Source: Trogon surrucura
Taxonomy: Eukaryota; Chordata; Aves; Trogoniformes; Trogonidae
Direction of reading: 5' to 3'
Assembly (NCBI GenBank): GCA_020746105.1
Contig: CM036617.1
Location: forward strand, 203,753,971 to 203,817,970
Length of the DNA: 64,000 bases
Shown: piece after piece, positions 33,181 to 46,358 of the stretch
Position numbering within the stretch: the stretch's first letter is position 1
Layout: every line of letters starts with the position of its first letter
Position numbers and translations under genes: made by a program
Notes under the pieces: model-generated
What the model was told of the DNA's origin: nothing
Databases searched by the model: none
What the model saw: only the letters and a program-made list of their open reading frames with translations

Positions 33181-35405
33181 AAATAGGTGAACTCACAGAT
33201 GAAGAGCAAATTACGCTGACGAAGTACTGTGTTATGAAATGAAACAGTTACGTGTAAATGTTTATGCATTCTTTTTGGTTTCTGGAACAGTCTTTACTAA
33301 AAAGTTCAACATTAATAGAAAATTATCAATGGCATTTTTACATAACTCTAGTTATTTCTTTTGCTAATGCAGGAAAGTGCTGTCATTTCTGATATCACTC
33401 TGTAATAATATTGGGTAAACGTCGACCTTATGTAACTAAGTGGTATACCTAAGACAAACATGAAAGTAAACAGAGTGATGAAAAACCCTCACTTTGTTGG
33501 AAGGAAATGTTAATGGTTGCTTTTGTTATCTCTGTATCTAAACTCAGTCTTGTCTAGTGACTTGTTTTTGTGAAGCAAAAATTTGTTCTTGACCTTTCAA
33601 ACCACTGTTGCAGATCTGCTTTATAACCAGTTGTGGGTCAGTGACATTGCAGTAGAAAAAGGGTAACTGTCATTTACAAAGCTGTTTTTCTTTTACACTT
33701 AACATGTTAGCTGTTAAATGAAACTAGTCTGTGACCTAAGGTCTGTGTTTTTAAAGGCAACTGAATAATTAGACCTATCTGTCTCAAAAATTATTTTTAT
33801 ATACAGCAACCTAAGAGAGAAAAAAAAACAGCAAACCATTAAGAGCAATAACAAGCATTTATTTTTAAAAGAAAACTACACATATCTTAGGTGACAAAAA
33901 CAGGTTCTTTGTTGACCCTTGTCTTTTAATATAAAATACTATTAAATATGCCCCAAAATATCTACTTTAGAGCTCCTGAGATAGCATGCTCTGCAGAAAG
34001 GTGGGATTTGCAATCTTTGCAGTGATTCATAACCTTTCTCAACAATACTCACAATGTCTAATGTTGCTTCTACCCAGACTACTCAGACTAGCCCCACCTA
34101 AACTGGGACTGCCACCTCAAACTCTGCTAGGCTCTAAACAGGGATTGAATTACTTACTCCCTGTCATGATTTAATTTTCTAGATATCTAAATATATTAGA
34201 CGCCTTCTTGCCTGTTCGGAAGCTTCTCATGACATCTAAATTCATTTGCCTTAATATGCCCAGAGAGACCCTCATCTGTGAAGATAGTCACTCATCTCCC
34301 ACATGAAGCTTCACTGGGTTTATCCCGGATATCTGTCAACATCCAGATATGCTCTAGGGTTGACAGAGGTCGTCAACAGGATCGAAAAGTTTTGATGCCT
34401 TTGGGTGTCAATTGGTTATCAACTCCGTATTCAGTGAAATAAAATCCATGCCTAAGTTTGTGGATTGGGTCACCCCATGGAGCGACCCCATACATTCTCT
34501 GTTGACTGGGGGAGTTCAAGTATCCTGTTTTAGGAATACTTTTTCTTCACTCAGGTTTTTAGATATCCCACCCAAAACCAAATGCTTAACTCTAATACAT
34601 TCCTGTCTTAAGGTACCTAAATAGGTCATAAAAAATCTAGTCCCCTCTTGCACCCTTGATGTCAGGATGGAAATAAATTTTGTGTCTAGTAGATGGACGG
34701 TGATCTGAACTACTGAATTTCAGGATGTTACTTCCAAAGCTTTGTGATAACAAGGAACATATGAGCAATAATTACTTGATATGACCCCCAGAGAAAGTCA
34801 CATTAAATAAGCTTTCCTTGTGTATTGCAGCAAAGCTGTTATCCATGTGATTCTTCATATGAAGCTGCCTTCTTGTTTTCTTCTTCTTGGTTCAGAGAAA
34901 CCATTCTTTTTCAGTCCCATCCCCCAAATAAGATGGTTTTCACACAACACTTCCAATAAAGACTGCAGAAAACATGAATAAGCGCAGTTGGTTTAATTCC
35001 ACTGAGTTTTTCTGATATCATTGCAATTATAGACTCTCAGAGTAGGGTCTAATCAAGAACAAAATTTTTCTGTATGTGTAGCAGTCTAGGCAAGTGACAA
35101 GATCACGGTAAACAAAAGATGTTACAGTTTCCACGTCCATATTCTGGTTACCATAGGTCCAAAGTCCCCTAGTCTAAACATTCTTTTCTGCTTTCATTCA
35201 TTCTCTGAAAAAATGCATGTTTGGGAAATGGGATAATTTTGCAGTGTCTCCTTCCTCAGAAACATGACAATAGAGACGATTCTTGGATCACCAGGGGCAC
35301 ACATTTACTATCTCCCATTTAGAATTTTAGGTATTGTTTGCCATCCCACTCTCCTCTGAGAAGCATTAAGCAGAATGTCTGCTTCTTCAGAATATCACCC
35401 ATGTA
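33181..35405. other. unassigned sequence
   Basis: I see no gene or repeat family that I can name in this stretch. Confidence 0.45.
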
Positions 35406-35710
35406 TCATAGAATCATAGAACGTCTTAGGTTGGAAAGGACCTTAGAGATTGTCTGATCCAACCTCCCTGCCATGGACAGTGTTACCCTTAACTAGATCA
35501 GGTTGCTCAAGGCCTCATCCAACCTGGCCTTGAACATCTCCAAGGAGGGTGCATCAACAACTTGTCTGGGTAATTTATTCCAGAGTCTTTCCACCCTTGT
35601 ACTGAAGAATTTCTTCCTAAGATCCAGTCTAAATCTATTCTCCTTCAATTTAAATCAATTTCTTCTGGTCCTATGGCTCGACACTCTTGCAAAAAGTCGT
35701 CCTCCAACTC
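35406..35710 (-). repeat. CR1 LINE 3' end
   Basis: Minus-strand CR1, about 300 bp. The plus strand starts ATAGAATCATAGAACGTCTTAGGTTGGAAAGGACC and continues through TGGCCTTGAACATCTCCAAGGA and the decayed ORF2 end. Confidence 0.88.
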
Positions 35711-36162
35711 AAAATCCTCAACATCCTTCCTTTACAAGTCTGCACATCTCAGAAGGTGGGCTTTACTCTAAGCTGGGGGACAAAATACCTGAAAATCATT
35801 ACTTTTTTTTGCTATATATATATTATTTGTTTAACTGAAAGTGTAATAACTATGATTTATTTTACAGAATGAGGAGATAAAGTAACATTCTATATGAAAG
35901 AAAATCAAAACTTCCCCATTCTAATTGCGAAAAACTTTCCAGGGACTGGAGGGAAATCACAGATTTCTCCTAAAACTGGTCTCACCTGCTGTCATGGTGC
36001 TGGTTTCCAGTTGTATTAAAATCACTGGAAGTTCTACAAAGCAGGGGAGATCAGTAATATACTGTAACTGTGTCTTGCACCATGGTGGTACAGCCCAAAA
36101 TATTTAAACAGATGGCAAGTTTTAAAAAATATTTTTTTATTATTTTTCTTATGGTTTAGAAT

Positions 36163-36168
36163 TTTATT
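36163..36168 (-). terminator. polyadenylation signal of host gene 1
   Basis: AATAAA (TTTATT on plus) lies nine bases after the stop of the exon ending at 36,177. Further AATAAA copies follow in the T/A-rich run at about 36,133-36,145. The very short distance implies a minimal 3' UTR or use of a later site. Confidence 0.5.
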
Positions 36169-36176
36169 GTCTAACT

Positions 36177-36294
36177 TCAACTTTTTAACATTCGCTGGAG
36201 ATCAGGAATTTCATTACCAACAGCTAACATAGCTAATGCATACCAGAAATCTGACACGTTTCCAATTTCCCCACAGTTTTCAATTTCTGTCTTT
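36177..36294 (-). CDS. host gene 1, last exon
   Basis: Acceptor CCATTCTTTTAG, then one base completing a split codon, then 38 codons (KTEIENCGEIGNVSDFWYA...DLQRMLKS) and TGA at 36,177-36,179. Its entry phase exactly fits the exit phase of the next exon upstream (36,370-36,465). It provides the C-terminus of the unrecognised protein. AATAAA immediately follows. Confidence 0.78.
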
Positions 36295-36369
36295 CTAAAA
36301 GAATGGATTAAACAGCTTTAGTTCTGCTGCGTTGTGCATCAGCTCACAGGGCTTTTTTGCCGTCCTTAC

Positions 36370-36465
36370 AAAGTCTGAACGTATAAAGCTAAAATCATTC
36401 CTGGTCTTGTGTCACTGATTTCAGCAGAATTGCTCCAAGAACACATGTGGCCCATCATCTCATAA
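36370..36465 (-). CDS. host gene 1, penultimate exon
   Basis: A very strong acceptor (GACTTTTTTCCCAATCTGCAG) and a GTAAGG donor bound 96 nt. The open frame reads YEMMGHMCSWSNSAEISDTR and on to LYVQT. It enters after two bases of a codon and leaves two bases, matching both neighbours. Confidence 0.8.
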
Positions 36466-38264
36466 CTGCAGATTGGGAAAAAAGTCTACAATGTTTCTAA
36501 CATCAGTATGACCACTGAAAAGTAAATTTAAGCTAGGGAATTGGGAATTGTGATGTTTTCTCTTGGTTATTATGCCTGATAAATATTAAGCTGTTCCAAG
36601 GACATTTGCAAGTCTATTTATTTATCATTTGATGATTAGGAGCAAACACCATAACTATTAAAAAGCCTCCCCATTGCTAAATTACTTTTTACATTTTCAT
36701 TCTATTTATTTTTTATTGTAATTGTTACTGTCACTTCTCTTTGCCCAGAAACAGTGTTCCTTTATCACAAGTTTTAACTGTACAAAAAGAAACCATCCAC
36801 CCAACCAAAAACCAAACCCATATCAAAATGTAAATTTCCTAATGGCAAGGATATCTTTCCCTTCTTTCACTGCAAACATAAGGCTCCTACTATAGAGGTG
36901 TGGTACAGATAGTCTTTAGACCTTGTTTATTAGTCTTGTTCCTAATTAGACAGAGTAAACTCAATGAGATAAATGGATTTTTCTAATAAAATTAATTCCA
37001 TGATTTTCCACTTGGAATAGAATTCCATGGGATTTATATAAATTCTGGGGTTTTTTTCTGTGGCTCTTTTGCAGAAATTAAAATTCACTCTACTGCTAGA
37101 AATATTAGTTACCTAGTTATTGTGAAACTGGAAGAAACAGGCTTTGTGAGAGTGTTTTTCTAGCGATTCATGCTTTAACCTCCTGTTGCACCTCATAAAG
37201 GTGATTGCTTTTCTTTTCCTTTAAAGGTTTTATGTTTGTAGATTTTCTAGGAATGTAAAGTTTTTTTGACAATGCAGACAGTTACTTTCCTGCTTGTCTC
37301 ACCATTACCACTGAATTAATTTACTGTTCTGAATCTGTTACTGTCCTTAAAGGAAATACCATATTCTCATTATATCCTTCCATTATACTAAACATACTGC
37401 CATCATTCAGGTTATCTCTGGCTTTAATGACATTTACTGACATTTCCCGTTACTATTACAGTTATCTACTCACGGTCACATTCTACTTCTTTATATCTCG
37501 AGGGTGTTTTTAATAAAGCTGTATGGAGACAATGGCTCTATTAGCTCTTCTACATGCCTTATACAAACTGTACTGACGATACACAGAATTTTTCAACTGT
37601 CTTATGTATATTTTTTTGAATTAATTTATGTAACATCCACCAGTATAATTTTCTTTGGAGTTATTGTGTAAGGTTAGTTCTTCCATGCAAACCAAATTTA
37701 ACTGTTCTCTGAAAGCGTAGTTACTTAAGAGAATATATTTTTACTATTTGGTATTTATTTTTAAAACATAGATCTGTTCTAAACTAGTAAAAAAAACCCC
37801 AGACTAATGGAAACAACAATGGCTGTTAAATTCATCAGTGCCTACTTGCTAGATCCTGTCACGTAAAGTCATATTTGTCATTAAGTCAAATTTGTTTACG
37901 CACATAAGCACAAAACCGTCTCTAACTGATTTGATTTATTTAAAATTTTAAAGAGGCAATGCGTTTTGAAAACATTTGAAAACCTAGTAAGTAAGTTTTG
38001 AATAGCAGTTTTAGCTTTGTATTTCTTGTCAAATTCACTTGAAAGTAATTGAAACAATCAAAATAAGGATGAAGGTTCAACTGGAAATACTTGGAGTTTG
38101 TAAAGCATCTTTTTCTCTAGACTGCATATGTGAAAAAATCTGAGCTCTGTTTGACTAACTGTAGCTTAGGACTTTCAGTGCTTTATCTCCCTAGCAAAAG
38201 GGAAGACACGGGGGTACTGGGAACATGGCGGTGAATTTGGTCTCAAGATTCCCTGCTGCTATTC

Positions 38265-38410
38265 CTGGCCTTGTTAATGACCTACTGTGTGATACAGAGT
38301 AAATTACCTCCTTTTGTTCCAGTGTCACGAGAATAGCTACATAAAGCATTTTGAGACCTAAAGATCTTTGAGTTATATGTTATTATCATTTATTATTTAT
38401 TCTCAGTTCT
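38265..38410. repeat. possible ancient CORE-SINE/MIR-like repeat
   Basis: The order AGTAAATTACCTCC, then CATAAAGCATTTTGAGACCTAAAG, then a TTATTATCATTTATTATT tail resembles the 3' part of ancient amniote SINEs. It is too diverged to be sure. Confidence 0.3.
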
Positions 38411-38967
38411 TCTGTGAGAGTTTTTTAAAGACATTCTGTGCCAACTAACACAGGTTTTTTTCTGAGGCAAGCAATCCACAGTTGTCTGAAGAGACTGGCT
38501 GTGTGTGCAATGAGAGCACAGCTTTTTTTCGTCTTGTTTCCATAGAGTTCCTGCACAGATAAGTTTACTACATGAAAATTACGAGCTGATCAGGTACACA
38601 ACTGTATGAGTTTCCAACAGGGAAACACATTCTCCCTGTTTATTTCTATGCATTTCTAGTACATCATCACTGAAGGCTAGATATGATGTGCTTGGCCAAG
38701 CTGAAGCCTGTCTGAAATTTTTAGACCAACTGTAACAATATGGTAATGCACAGACCGGTGCAACTGGAAGTCATCTTTTACCAATAGCTGACACTGTAAA
38801 TGCTGTAATGCTGAAAATTTTCTCTATCAGAAATATGCTGCAAACAGTCTTTCAAAAGAAAATAATAAAAAATATTTTTAACTTTTGTTTCCAGTGTTAT
38901 TCCATGCTGGATTTTAGATTATCTTTGTTTGCCAGCCCCAGCTGTTGTTTTTATTAGGTTTCTTTAC

Positions 38968-39052
38968 ATGCTGGCAGTAACACCATGAAGCTCTTTCAGA
39001 GCTTTTTCTTCAACTTTGAACGCCCACGCAGCTGTAGCAATTGCAATGAGTT
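38968..39052 (-). CDS. host gene 1, internal exon
   Basis: 85 nt between TTCTGTTTCTGTTGCTAACTAAAC...CTAG (with a CTAAC branch-point-like word) and a GTAAAG donor. It reads LIAIATAAWAFKVEEKALKE and on to VTAS, an alpha-helical, coding-style peptide. The two-base exit joins cleanly to the exon at 36,465. The exon that should precede it, ending in phase 1, was not identified with confidence. Confidence 0.78.
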
Positions 39053-40054
39053 CTAGTTGATCGACAGTTTAGTTAGCAACAGAAACAGAACAAAATTTGG
39101 AGGTGTACCAAGAAAAATTTTCACCTTCATTCTGATCCCTTTACTGACTTAGGTAGTTTGAACTGGTACGTGAATTCTAACCAGCTTCGTCCAAGAACTC
39201 AGACTCTTCTTGCTTGTGCTCTATCACCCAGATCACAATGACGGCATGATATAAAGGCATCCAAGCAGGGTTTGGAGTCCTCCTTCCTTGTTTCGGCATG
39301 ATGTTGACTATGGCTACAGATTTGTCCTGATAAGTATGAGCTTATGTCTGCAAGCGAATGATCTGCAAACACCCTCACCTCATGAGCCCCATAGTCCTCT
39401 TGCACATGGTTGCAAACATCTTTGCTCGTAAGGATGCTGGTGAGGGCAATTGCCATGCATGAAATCAAGAAAGGGTAGGGGACCAGTCTGCCACAACCTG
39501 CACCACTGAGAAATTGTATTAAGTGCTGTTGCCTGCAGGCTGGCAAGAAGAGCAGCTCCAAATCAGGAGGGTAGAAGAGAAGATCAGCAGGGAAATCACT
39601 TTGGCACAACTCCTACACCTATTAGAACTCACAGTGCTGTAGCTCATCTTTCTGCCTTGGGAAAGCTACAACTAGCAGCGACAGGTTGTTCAGCTTATAT
39701 GCACTCCGCAGTCAGAGTTTCTTTGCTGCAATTATTACTTCTAGTATCAGCTGCCATTTAATTCTAGTCATTCTGTTTGGTTGTGCTGAAATCCATTGTT
39801 AAGATCTTTAAAGATCCAAACATTTTCTTTATCCTGAACTCCTAGAAATTTAAAAAACAGCAAATAAAATATGATATCCATAGTATCTACAGCTCTAGCA
39901 TTTCCTGAAAGGTTATTCTCAAAATTTAAGAGACAATATTAAAAAAGAGTAGAAAAGGAGAAAATAGATGGAAAAAGGTTTGCAAGAGAGAATAATGACT
40001 TTACAAACAGCAAGTAGATCAGGTATACAAAGAATTGATGTCACCAGAAAAATC

Positions 40055-40795
40055 ACAGAATCACAGAATCACAGAATGTTAAAGGTTGGAAGGGACCTCA
40101 AAGATCATCTAGTCCAGCCCCCCTGCCAGAGCAGGCCCACCTGCAGTAGAGTGCACAGGAACGCATCCAGGCGGGTTTTGAATGTCTCAAGAGAAGGAGA
40201 TTCCACAACCTCCCTGGGCAGCCTGTTCCAGGGCTCCGTCACCCTCACAGTAAAAAAGCTTTTCCTCATATTTTTGTGGAACCTCCTGTGTTCCAGCTTC
40301 AGCCCATTGCCCCTTGTCCTGTCAGTGGACGCCACTGAAAAGAGCCTGGCTCCGTCTTCCTGACATTCCCCCTTGACATATTTATAAACATTAATGAGAT
40401 CACCCCTCAGTCTCCTCTTCTCCAAGCTAAAGAGACCCAGCTCCTTCAGCCTTTCCTCATAAGGGAGATGCTCCACTCCCTTAACCATCTTTGTGGCTCT
40501 GCGCTGGACTCTCTCAAGCAGCTCCCTGTCCTTCTTGAACTGAGGGGCCCAGAACTGGACACAATATTCCAGATGTGGCCTCACCAGGGCAGAGTAGAGG
40601 GGCAGGAGGACCTCTCTTGACCTCTAACCACTCCCCTTCTAATACACCCCAGGATGCCGTTGGCCTTCTTGGCCACGAGGGCACATTGCTGGCTCATGGT
40701 CATCCTGCTGTCCACTAGAACCCCCAGGTCCCTTTCCCCTGCGCTGCTCTCCAGCAGGGCAGTCCCCAACCTATACTGGCACATTAAAGAGATAG
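40055..40795 (-). repeat. CR1 LINE 3' part, little diverged
   Basis: Minus-strand, 5'-truncated CR1 of about 740 bp with three octamers at its tail (40,055-40,080). ORF2's C-terminus is open except for one frameshift near 40,583: the plus strand reads GACCTCTAACC where sister copies have GACCTACTAACC. Close similarity to the copies at 3.8, 54 and 62 kb suggests one young subfamily. Confidence 0.93.
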
Positions 40796-41235
40796 AGTTA
40801 TGGAAGTAATAGATAAGAGAAAATAACAGGTATGATATATTTCAGTAAGGATTTGCTATCACTGACAAAATGCTAGACTATGAATAGGCCCAAGAGGCAA
40901 CATATTAGAAGTTACTATCCATTCCAGAGTTGTATTACTTCTTCAGAGGTTTCATGGCCATTAGTCCTCAATGAAAACAGAAAACCAAACAAATAAATAA
41001 AATACTCCAAAACACAACAACCAAAAAATAGAGGTAAAGACTGGGTCCTGCAGTGCCAAATTGTGCCCCAGCCCTAAGGACAGTGATTATTACACCAGAG
41101 GAGGAGTGTTCATGGACCTAGATATTATGATGAACTCTACCTGAAAGGAATTCAATTAAGAAAAAAAAATCTTTAAAACAAAACAAAACAAATAAAAAAA
41201 TCCACAAGGAGAGCATTCACGTATTAGAGTAACTG

Positions 41236-41325
41236 TATCTAATCCTTCAGCAATGACATAAAATCATACCTGTGGACAACCAATACCTGATTAGCTGCTT
41301 TTTGCTTTACTGCTATTGTTTCATA
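41236..41325 (-). CDS. candidate exon between 39.05 and 42.35 kb
   Basis: Acceptor TTACTTTATTCTCTTAG (from about 41,327) and donor CACAG|GTATGA (about 41,272) bound one open frame reading QYETIAVKQKAANQ. An inner CAG|GTATTG donor is also possible. The phases do not connect simply to the exons on either side, so it may be an alternative exon or chance. Confidence 0.3.
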
Positions 41326-42349
41326 CTGACTAAGAGAATAAAGTAACTCACAATTTCCCTTATACATAGTAGCTCCTAGGTCCCAGTGTGAGGTCCTGAC
41401 TCATCATCAACATTTTGTTTCCTCTAATCGCTGCTGTTCGTATGTGTAACTAATAAACATAATGTTAGTGCATTTAGTTGTTATAGAAACCATTATTTCT
41501 TTAGCTTCTCCTGAGAATTCTGAGCAAATCTGCAATCAGTTTGACCTAACTTTGTCACCTTTTTACAGTCTTGAATGAAATAAGCTATGAATCCAGGGAG
41601 GAATGTTTTAATTTCTGTCTATGAGCAAAGTTCTACAAATCTACATAGCAATTTGTCCCCGTAGACTGTTACCCAATATAATCTGAAGACCTTATAAATT
41701 ACATCACCCAGAGGAGTATTATTAAGCTTTCTTTCATTACATGAAAACAATCAGTGTTGATAATTTAACTGTGCTTTGTTCAAACTTCCTGCTAATTCAA
41801 AAATAATGTAAAATTCAGACCATCAATTGTCAGAATAAATAAGTTAAGGACAAATGATATGGAAAGGCCAGGGCTGGACACAGCTTATCTTCACTGAAAT
41901 GGAGAATACATGAATCCTAACAATAATGAAGGTATTTTATTCTTGTAGCGTCCTTCAATGTTGCAAATCTTAGGAATATCTGATCCACACCAACATTTGA
42001 GCAATGAGAAGCTTTGCAAGCAGTTCCTGATATTTTAAAAGTATGGGACACAAATGTGCATGTCAAAGTAAGTACAGTGCACAGACAAAATGCAATATGA
42101 TGGGGAGGTAGGAAGAAGAACTGATGGCTGTGAGAGCAACAGGGAAAGGTGGTTTAGTATATAAACCACAAGCGCAGACTGGAACACAGCTATATCTCTT
42201 TCCAAATGAATGTCCCAACTTGCAGGCTAGAGAACCTTTCTCACATCTAACAAATCTTTAGACACACAGATATGGCTTCAGTTGGAGGGAATAAGAACAT
42301 TCCACAGACCACTCTAATCAGTATGCACAGTGCCTAAATAAGCACATAC

Positions 42350-42654
42350 TTGCAAGATGTTTATTAGAGTAACAAAATACTGAACTATTGAGAAACGTGG
42401 AAGAGTTGATGGCTCCTTTTGCTGTGGCCATGCTCTGAAAGAAAGTGTAATGTTGGATTTTTCTGCAGCACCTGATCTCATAGAGAAGAACTGTTTGATA
42501 ATATCTTCTGTGAAAGGTGTGCAACAAAACTGCAATTTCCAGATCTGAGACATGCACATGAGATAGTCACAGAGGGGTTCAGTACAGTAGTAAGAAAAAA
42601 TCCAGATGTGGTCTCCTACAGAGTTGGTTGTAGGATGGGGCTGTACAGAGTTGT
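42350..42654 (-). CDS. host gene 1, large internal exon
   Basis: An open frame of about 101 codons ends at CAA|GTATGT, a near-consensus donor. With the acceptor ...GCTGAGGCAG at 42,655 it enters after one base of a codon, which fits the exit of the exon at 46,220. An alternative acceptor at 42,686 would add 10 codons in phase 0. The peptide is rich in Cys, Trp and aromatic residues (HIWIFSYYCTEPLCDYLMCM; IVQYFVTLINILQ). No domain is recognised. Confidence 0.75.
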
Positions 42655-45595
42655 CTGCCTCAGCCTGCATCCTGCTTTGAGCACTCTGTACATCCCAGCT
42701 TAGATTTTAGAGCAGAATCCATGCACAATCTATGCCTCCTCACACATTTTGAAAGCAGAAACTTTCACGTTTAGTCAAAAATAACAGTTGGTGTACATAC
42801 CTGAAGAATCACAGCCCACTATATTGTGGATATGCAAATGTATTTAGAAGTGGGCAAGTTTCTTTAAGTAAAAGGACTCATGGACAATGTCCTGCTGGAC
42901 AGTATTAATACATGTTAATAAAAAGAAGTCATAACAATAAAAAGGAAAATGCCATCCTTTCAAAAGCTTGATCTTTTTCTCATTCTTCTTTCTTTTCTCT
43001 AAAATGAGATCTTGACAGAGGAGACTATTTGGGTATTGCTCTTAATGGGCTCTCAGATATGCCATTATTAGGAAATGTAATGAAGTTCCTCCCCCGTGTC
43101 CAATTCACATTTGTTTGTTTATTTTAGGGATGCAGAAAGGGCTGAAATTTTTGCCCCTGTGAACTTTATGGAATAATGGATCATTTCCTCTAATTGTTTT
43201 CTTTTTTTTTGTTTGTTTACAAAAGGAGAACGATTTAGTAGACATTCTGTCAAGGCCCAGGGATGTCATTATGTCTATTGCTATTCATAATCGGATATCT
43301 CCATGTAATTTAAAACTATTAATGAATAAAATATAAGAGTATTCTCTCCACACAAGTAAACAAAACATTTTTATGAGACAGTAGGGTTGTTTCCATCTCT
43401 TCAGAGAACAGTTGATTTTCTTCTGATTAAAATATCCATTGTGTTTCTTCAGGGTATTTAGTAACAAGGGTGAGGAGAAAAGAAATCTAGTGGAAGAGTT
43501 TGAGGCATGATTGATTTTATATGAGAACAGTCAATATTTTTAAAGACTCTGTGATACTCACAGAGTATGGAATTCTAGAGTTTTGCTTTTAGAAAAACAG
43601 TCTTTTACTAATGGTATGACCTGTAATTATGGATATTCCCATTTGTTTCAGGTGCTTTCATAATTGTCTTGCATATATCTTTACAACATTGCAAAAGAGA
43701 AGTAAACTTTTTGTACCCATGCTCAGCTGCGAATTGATGTTAAGAGGTTTCCTAAGATTATATCTGTCAACATGAGGGAAAAAAGCATGAAATATGGAGA
43801 GTATTCATATTTTGTAATGGCCACCTATGATGTGTACGTTGTCTACATACATTATGACAAACAGTTACTCAATTCAGCAAAGAGGCATAACATGGTTTAA
43901 GTCTCCATGTGCCTTTAAGAAGCTTGCAGAGTGCTTTCCACCTTTGCTTTGGAAAGATAATTCACTGTTTTGATCTATTTACTTTTTCAGCTTTCTAATC
44001 TTAAGACATTCATTTATTACATATTGATGCAATAATTTGATGAATTGAAAATAACAGAAGTAGCACTGGGCAAAAACTTTATCATATAACCTCAAAGCTT
44101 TACTGATCCATAGCAGAGAACATGAGAAATGTAAAATTGGACACAAACATTGCTGGCATTCCTTCAACCATAGGTTAGAAATCTGGCTTATTTCCTCATA
44201 TATCTAAAGTAGTTTAAAGCTATTCTCTTCCTATTCCTGTACTTCACTGCTAGCACAATTATGCTGACAGAAGATACACTAAAATCTTGCTTGTGCCCTC
44301 CTACAGTTTTGTCTCTGCAGAGGAGCAATAATACCATCCAAGATTTCCAGAGAAAATCTTCAGAACTACGTGAAAGTGTATGTTAACTGGTTCATGATGC
44401 CAGAGTTGTTCAAATCAACTGGAGAATATCTGGGAATGATCAATTTCAGGTTACTTGCTATTGAGCAACACCAACAGAAGTATTCTTTGAAGAGATTTGA
44501 GTGGGTCATGAAAGAAAAGGTGTAAATCCTTAATTCTTTTAAGGATTCAGAGATAAATACTTTAAATCTATAAAATGACAGTTTTAAGATACAACTCCCT
44601 TCCCAGAATTTCAAGTATAATAACTACATACTGAACCCTGTTTTTCTCTCCTGCTTATCCAAGACTGTGGATTCCACATGGAATCAGCCTCAAGGCTGAG
44701 GGTTACCATGCCAAAAATGGTTTGTACAATCCTCACCCTCTCAAACACAAAGAAAAGAAAGTTGTATAGGAAAAGCTTCCAGAATAGTTCAGGAGGAAGT
44801 TTGTGATCATTGAAAGTGAATGGGAAAACAGGAAACAAGATCCCAAATGTAAGTAGGAATGAAATTATACCAAATCTTTAAAATTAGGTTTCAAAATTCT
44901 GTACAAGCAAGGGGAGTAGGGGAATTATCTAAATTAGGGCATGATGTAATTTGTGTGAATCTGAGTAGAAGAAAACTGCCAGGATGATTACTCATTAAAA
45001 TAAATTATGATTTCATCCGGTAAAGCAAATTATATGAATCTGACACTTATCAACTATATACCTGATACCTTATACAAACCAGCCATAACATTATTGAAAC
45101 GATACCAAGAAATCTTATCTTTTACTAATGAGAATATACAGTTGTGACACCTCTATTCATAGTTATAAAGTGCTTTCTAAGAATACATTATTTTTAAATA
45201 ATATTACAATGGGAGATGCACCATTTCACATGTTGACATAATCCAGAGGAATAAATAATACAGAACCAAGGCAGTAATTGACTGAAGAAAAAAGGCAACG
45301 AAAAATCATAATGATTCCAGCATGATACCAAATGAAAGTGGTTGGGGTCAGATCTCTCCCAGTATGGGAGCTTAAGTCATTGATCTGTTTTGCTCTGTGG
45401 GGCACCTTGATGTTGTCTCTAGTTGGACTTAATGAGTCAAACTGTGTGATCAAGTGCAAGCTTAGAAGATCAACTCATAAACAGAAACCTATATTTTCCT
45501 TTCGTTTCATTAACAACTAGATGAATTTTTACCTTGCATTGTGGAGTAATTAGTAAAACGAAAATGAAAATATAGTTTCTCCTTTTTCTCTCTCC

Positions 45596-45672
45596 TCCCC
45601 TCTATGTCTTTTTTCTTTTTTCTTTTCTTTTTTTTTCTTTTCTTTTGTTTCTTTTCTTTTTCTTTTGTTATC
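45596..45672. repeat. pyrimidine-rich (TTTTC)n-like low-complexity tract
   Basis: A T/C-only run with irregular TTTTC units in an intron of host gene 1; simple-sequence DNA with no other function seen. Confidence 0.85.
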
Positions 45673-46219
45673 TTATTCATTTTTTAAAATGAATGATGCC
45701 AGAAAATGTCAAGGTGTATCGTAACTATATGTAACACTGAACAAACCAGGACTCCAGACACACTACTAGTCATGAGTATTAGGAGTCCTGAGACAAATCA
45801 TATAGCCTGTAGGATCTTAAGAGGAGGGAAATGTTGTCCACACTGCATTCTTGGGGCAGAGTTGAATTTTCTATTTGTTTTCTCTCCTCCAACTTCCTCC
45901 TTCTGTACCCTTCTTCCTCTTTTCCATCTTTCCTTATATATTTCTCTGTGGAATTCTTTCTCTAAAATAGAACCTCCCTTTTAAAATTTTATCATTAACA
46001 AGAAAATCTGTACATCCAAACCACTTGCTTTTCTCCTTATTCTATGACATGTCTGTTTACAAAAGCTGTGATTTTTTGTATTACTTTAAATAGGTTAATA
46101 TAGACTAACATATAAATAGATTAAAATGCTGAATGATATCATTTGAAGAAAAAAAAAAAGATTCAAAAAATGAAATGGGAAAATAGGGAAATCCAATTTG
46201 ATGATGAGAATTCCATTAC

Positions 46220-46358
46220 CTGTGAAGATATTCAGCATTGAAAGAACCCTTGATTTTCCATCTTTCATGAATACTTTCTGGATGTACTCTTTCAGAGACT
46301 CTTGGAATGTATTAAATTTGTTGTCCTCAAGGTTAAAAAAATGGTTTAAATCATGCCA
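46220..46358 (-). CDS. host gene 1, internal exon
   Basis: 139 nt, phase 0 in and 1 out. The acceptor is GGTTTAATTTTCTGAAAG and the donor CACAG|GTAATG. It reads WHDLNHFFNLEDNKF, then FQESLKEYIQKVFMKDGK and VLSMLNIFT, an amphipathic helical peptide. It follows the exon at 47,306-47,374 in phase. Confidence 0.82.

Noticed and set aside
35986..36107. Exon-like frame with a GTGAGA donor just beyond the host gene 1 stop
   Set aside because: It lies after the terminal exon's AATAAA, has no good acceptor, and does not fit the phases of host gene 2 exons without further assumptions.
44611..44838. 75-codon minus-strand frame ending near a GTGAGG donor
   Set aside because: No AG acceptor exists in a suitable place and the peptide looks like translated T-rich DNA.
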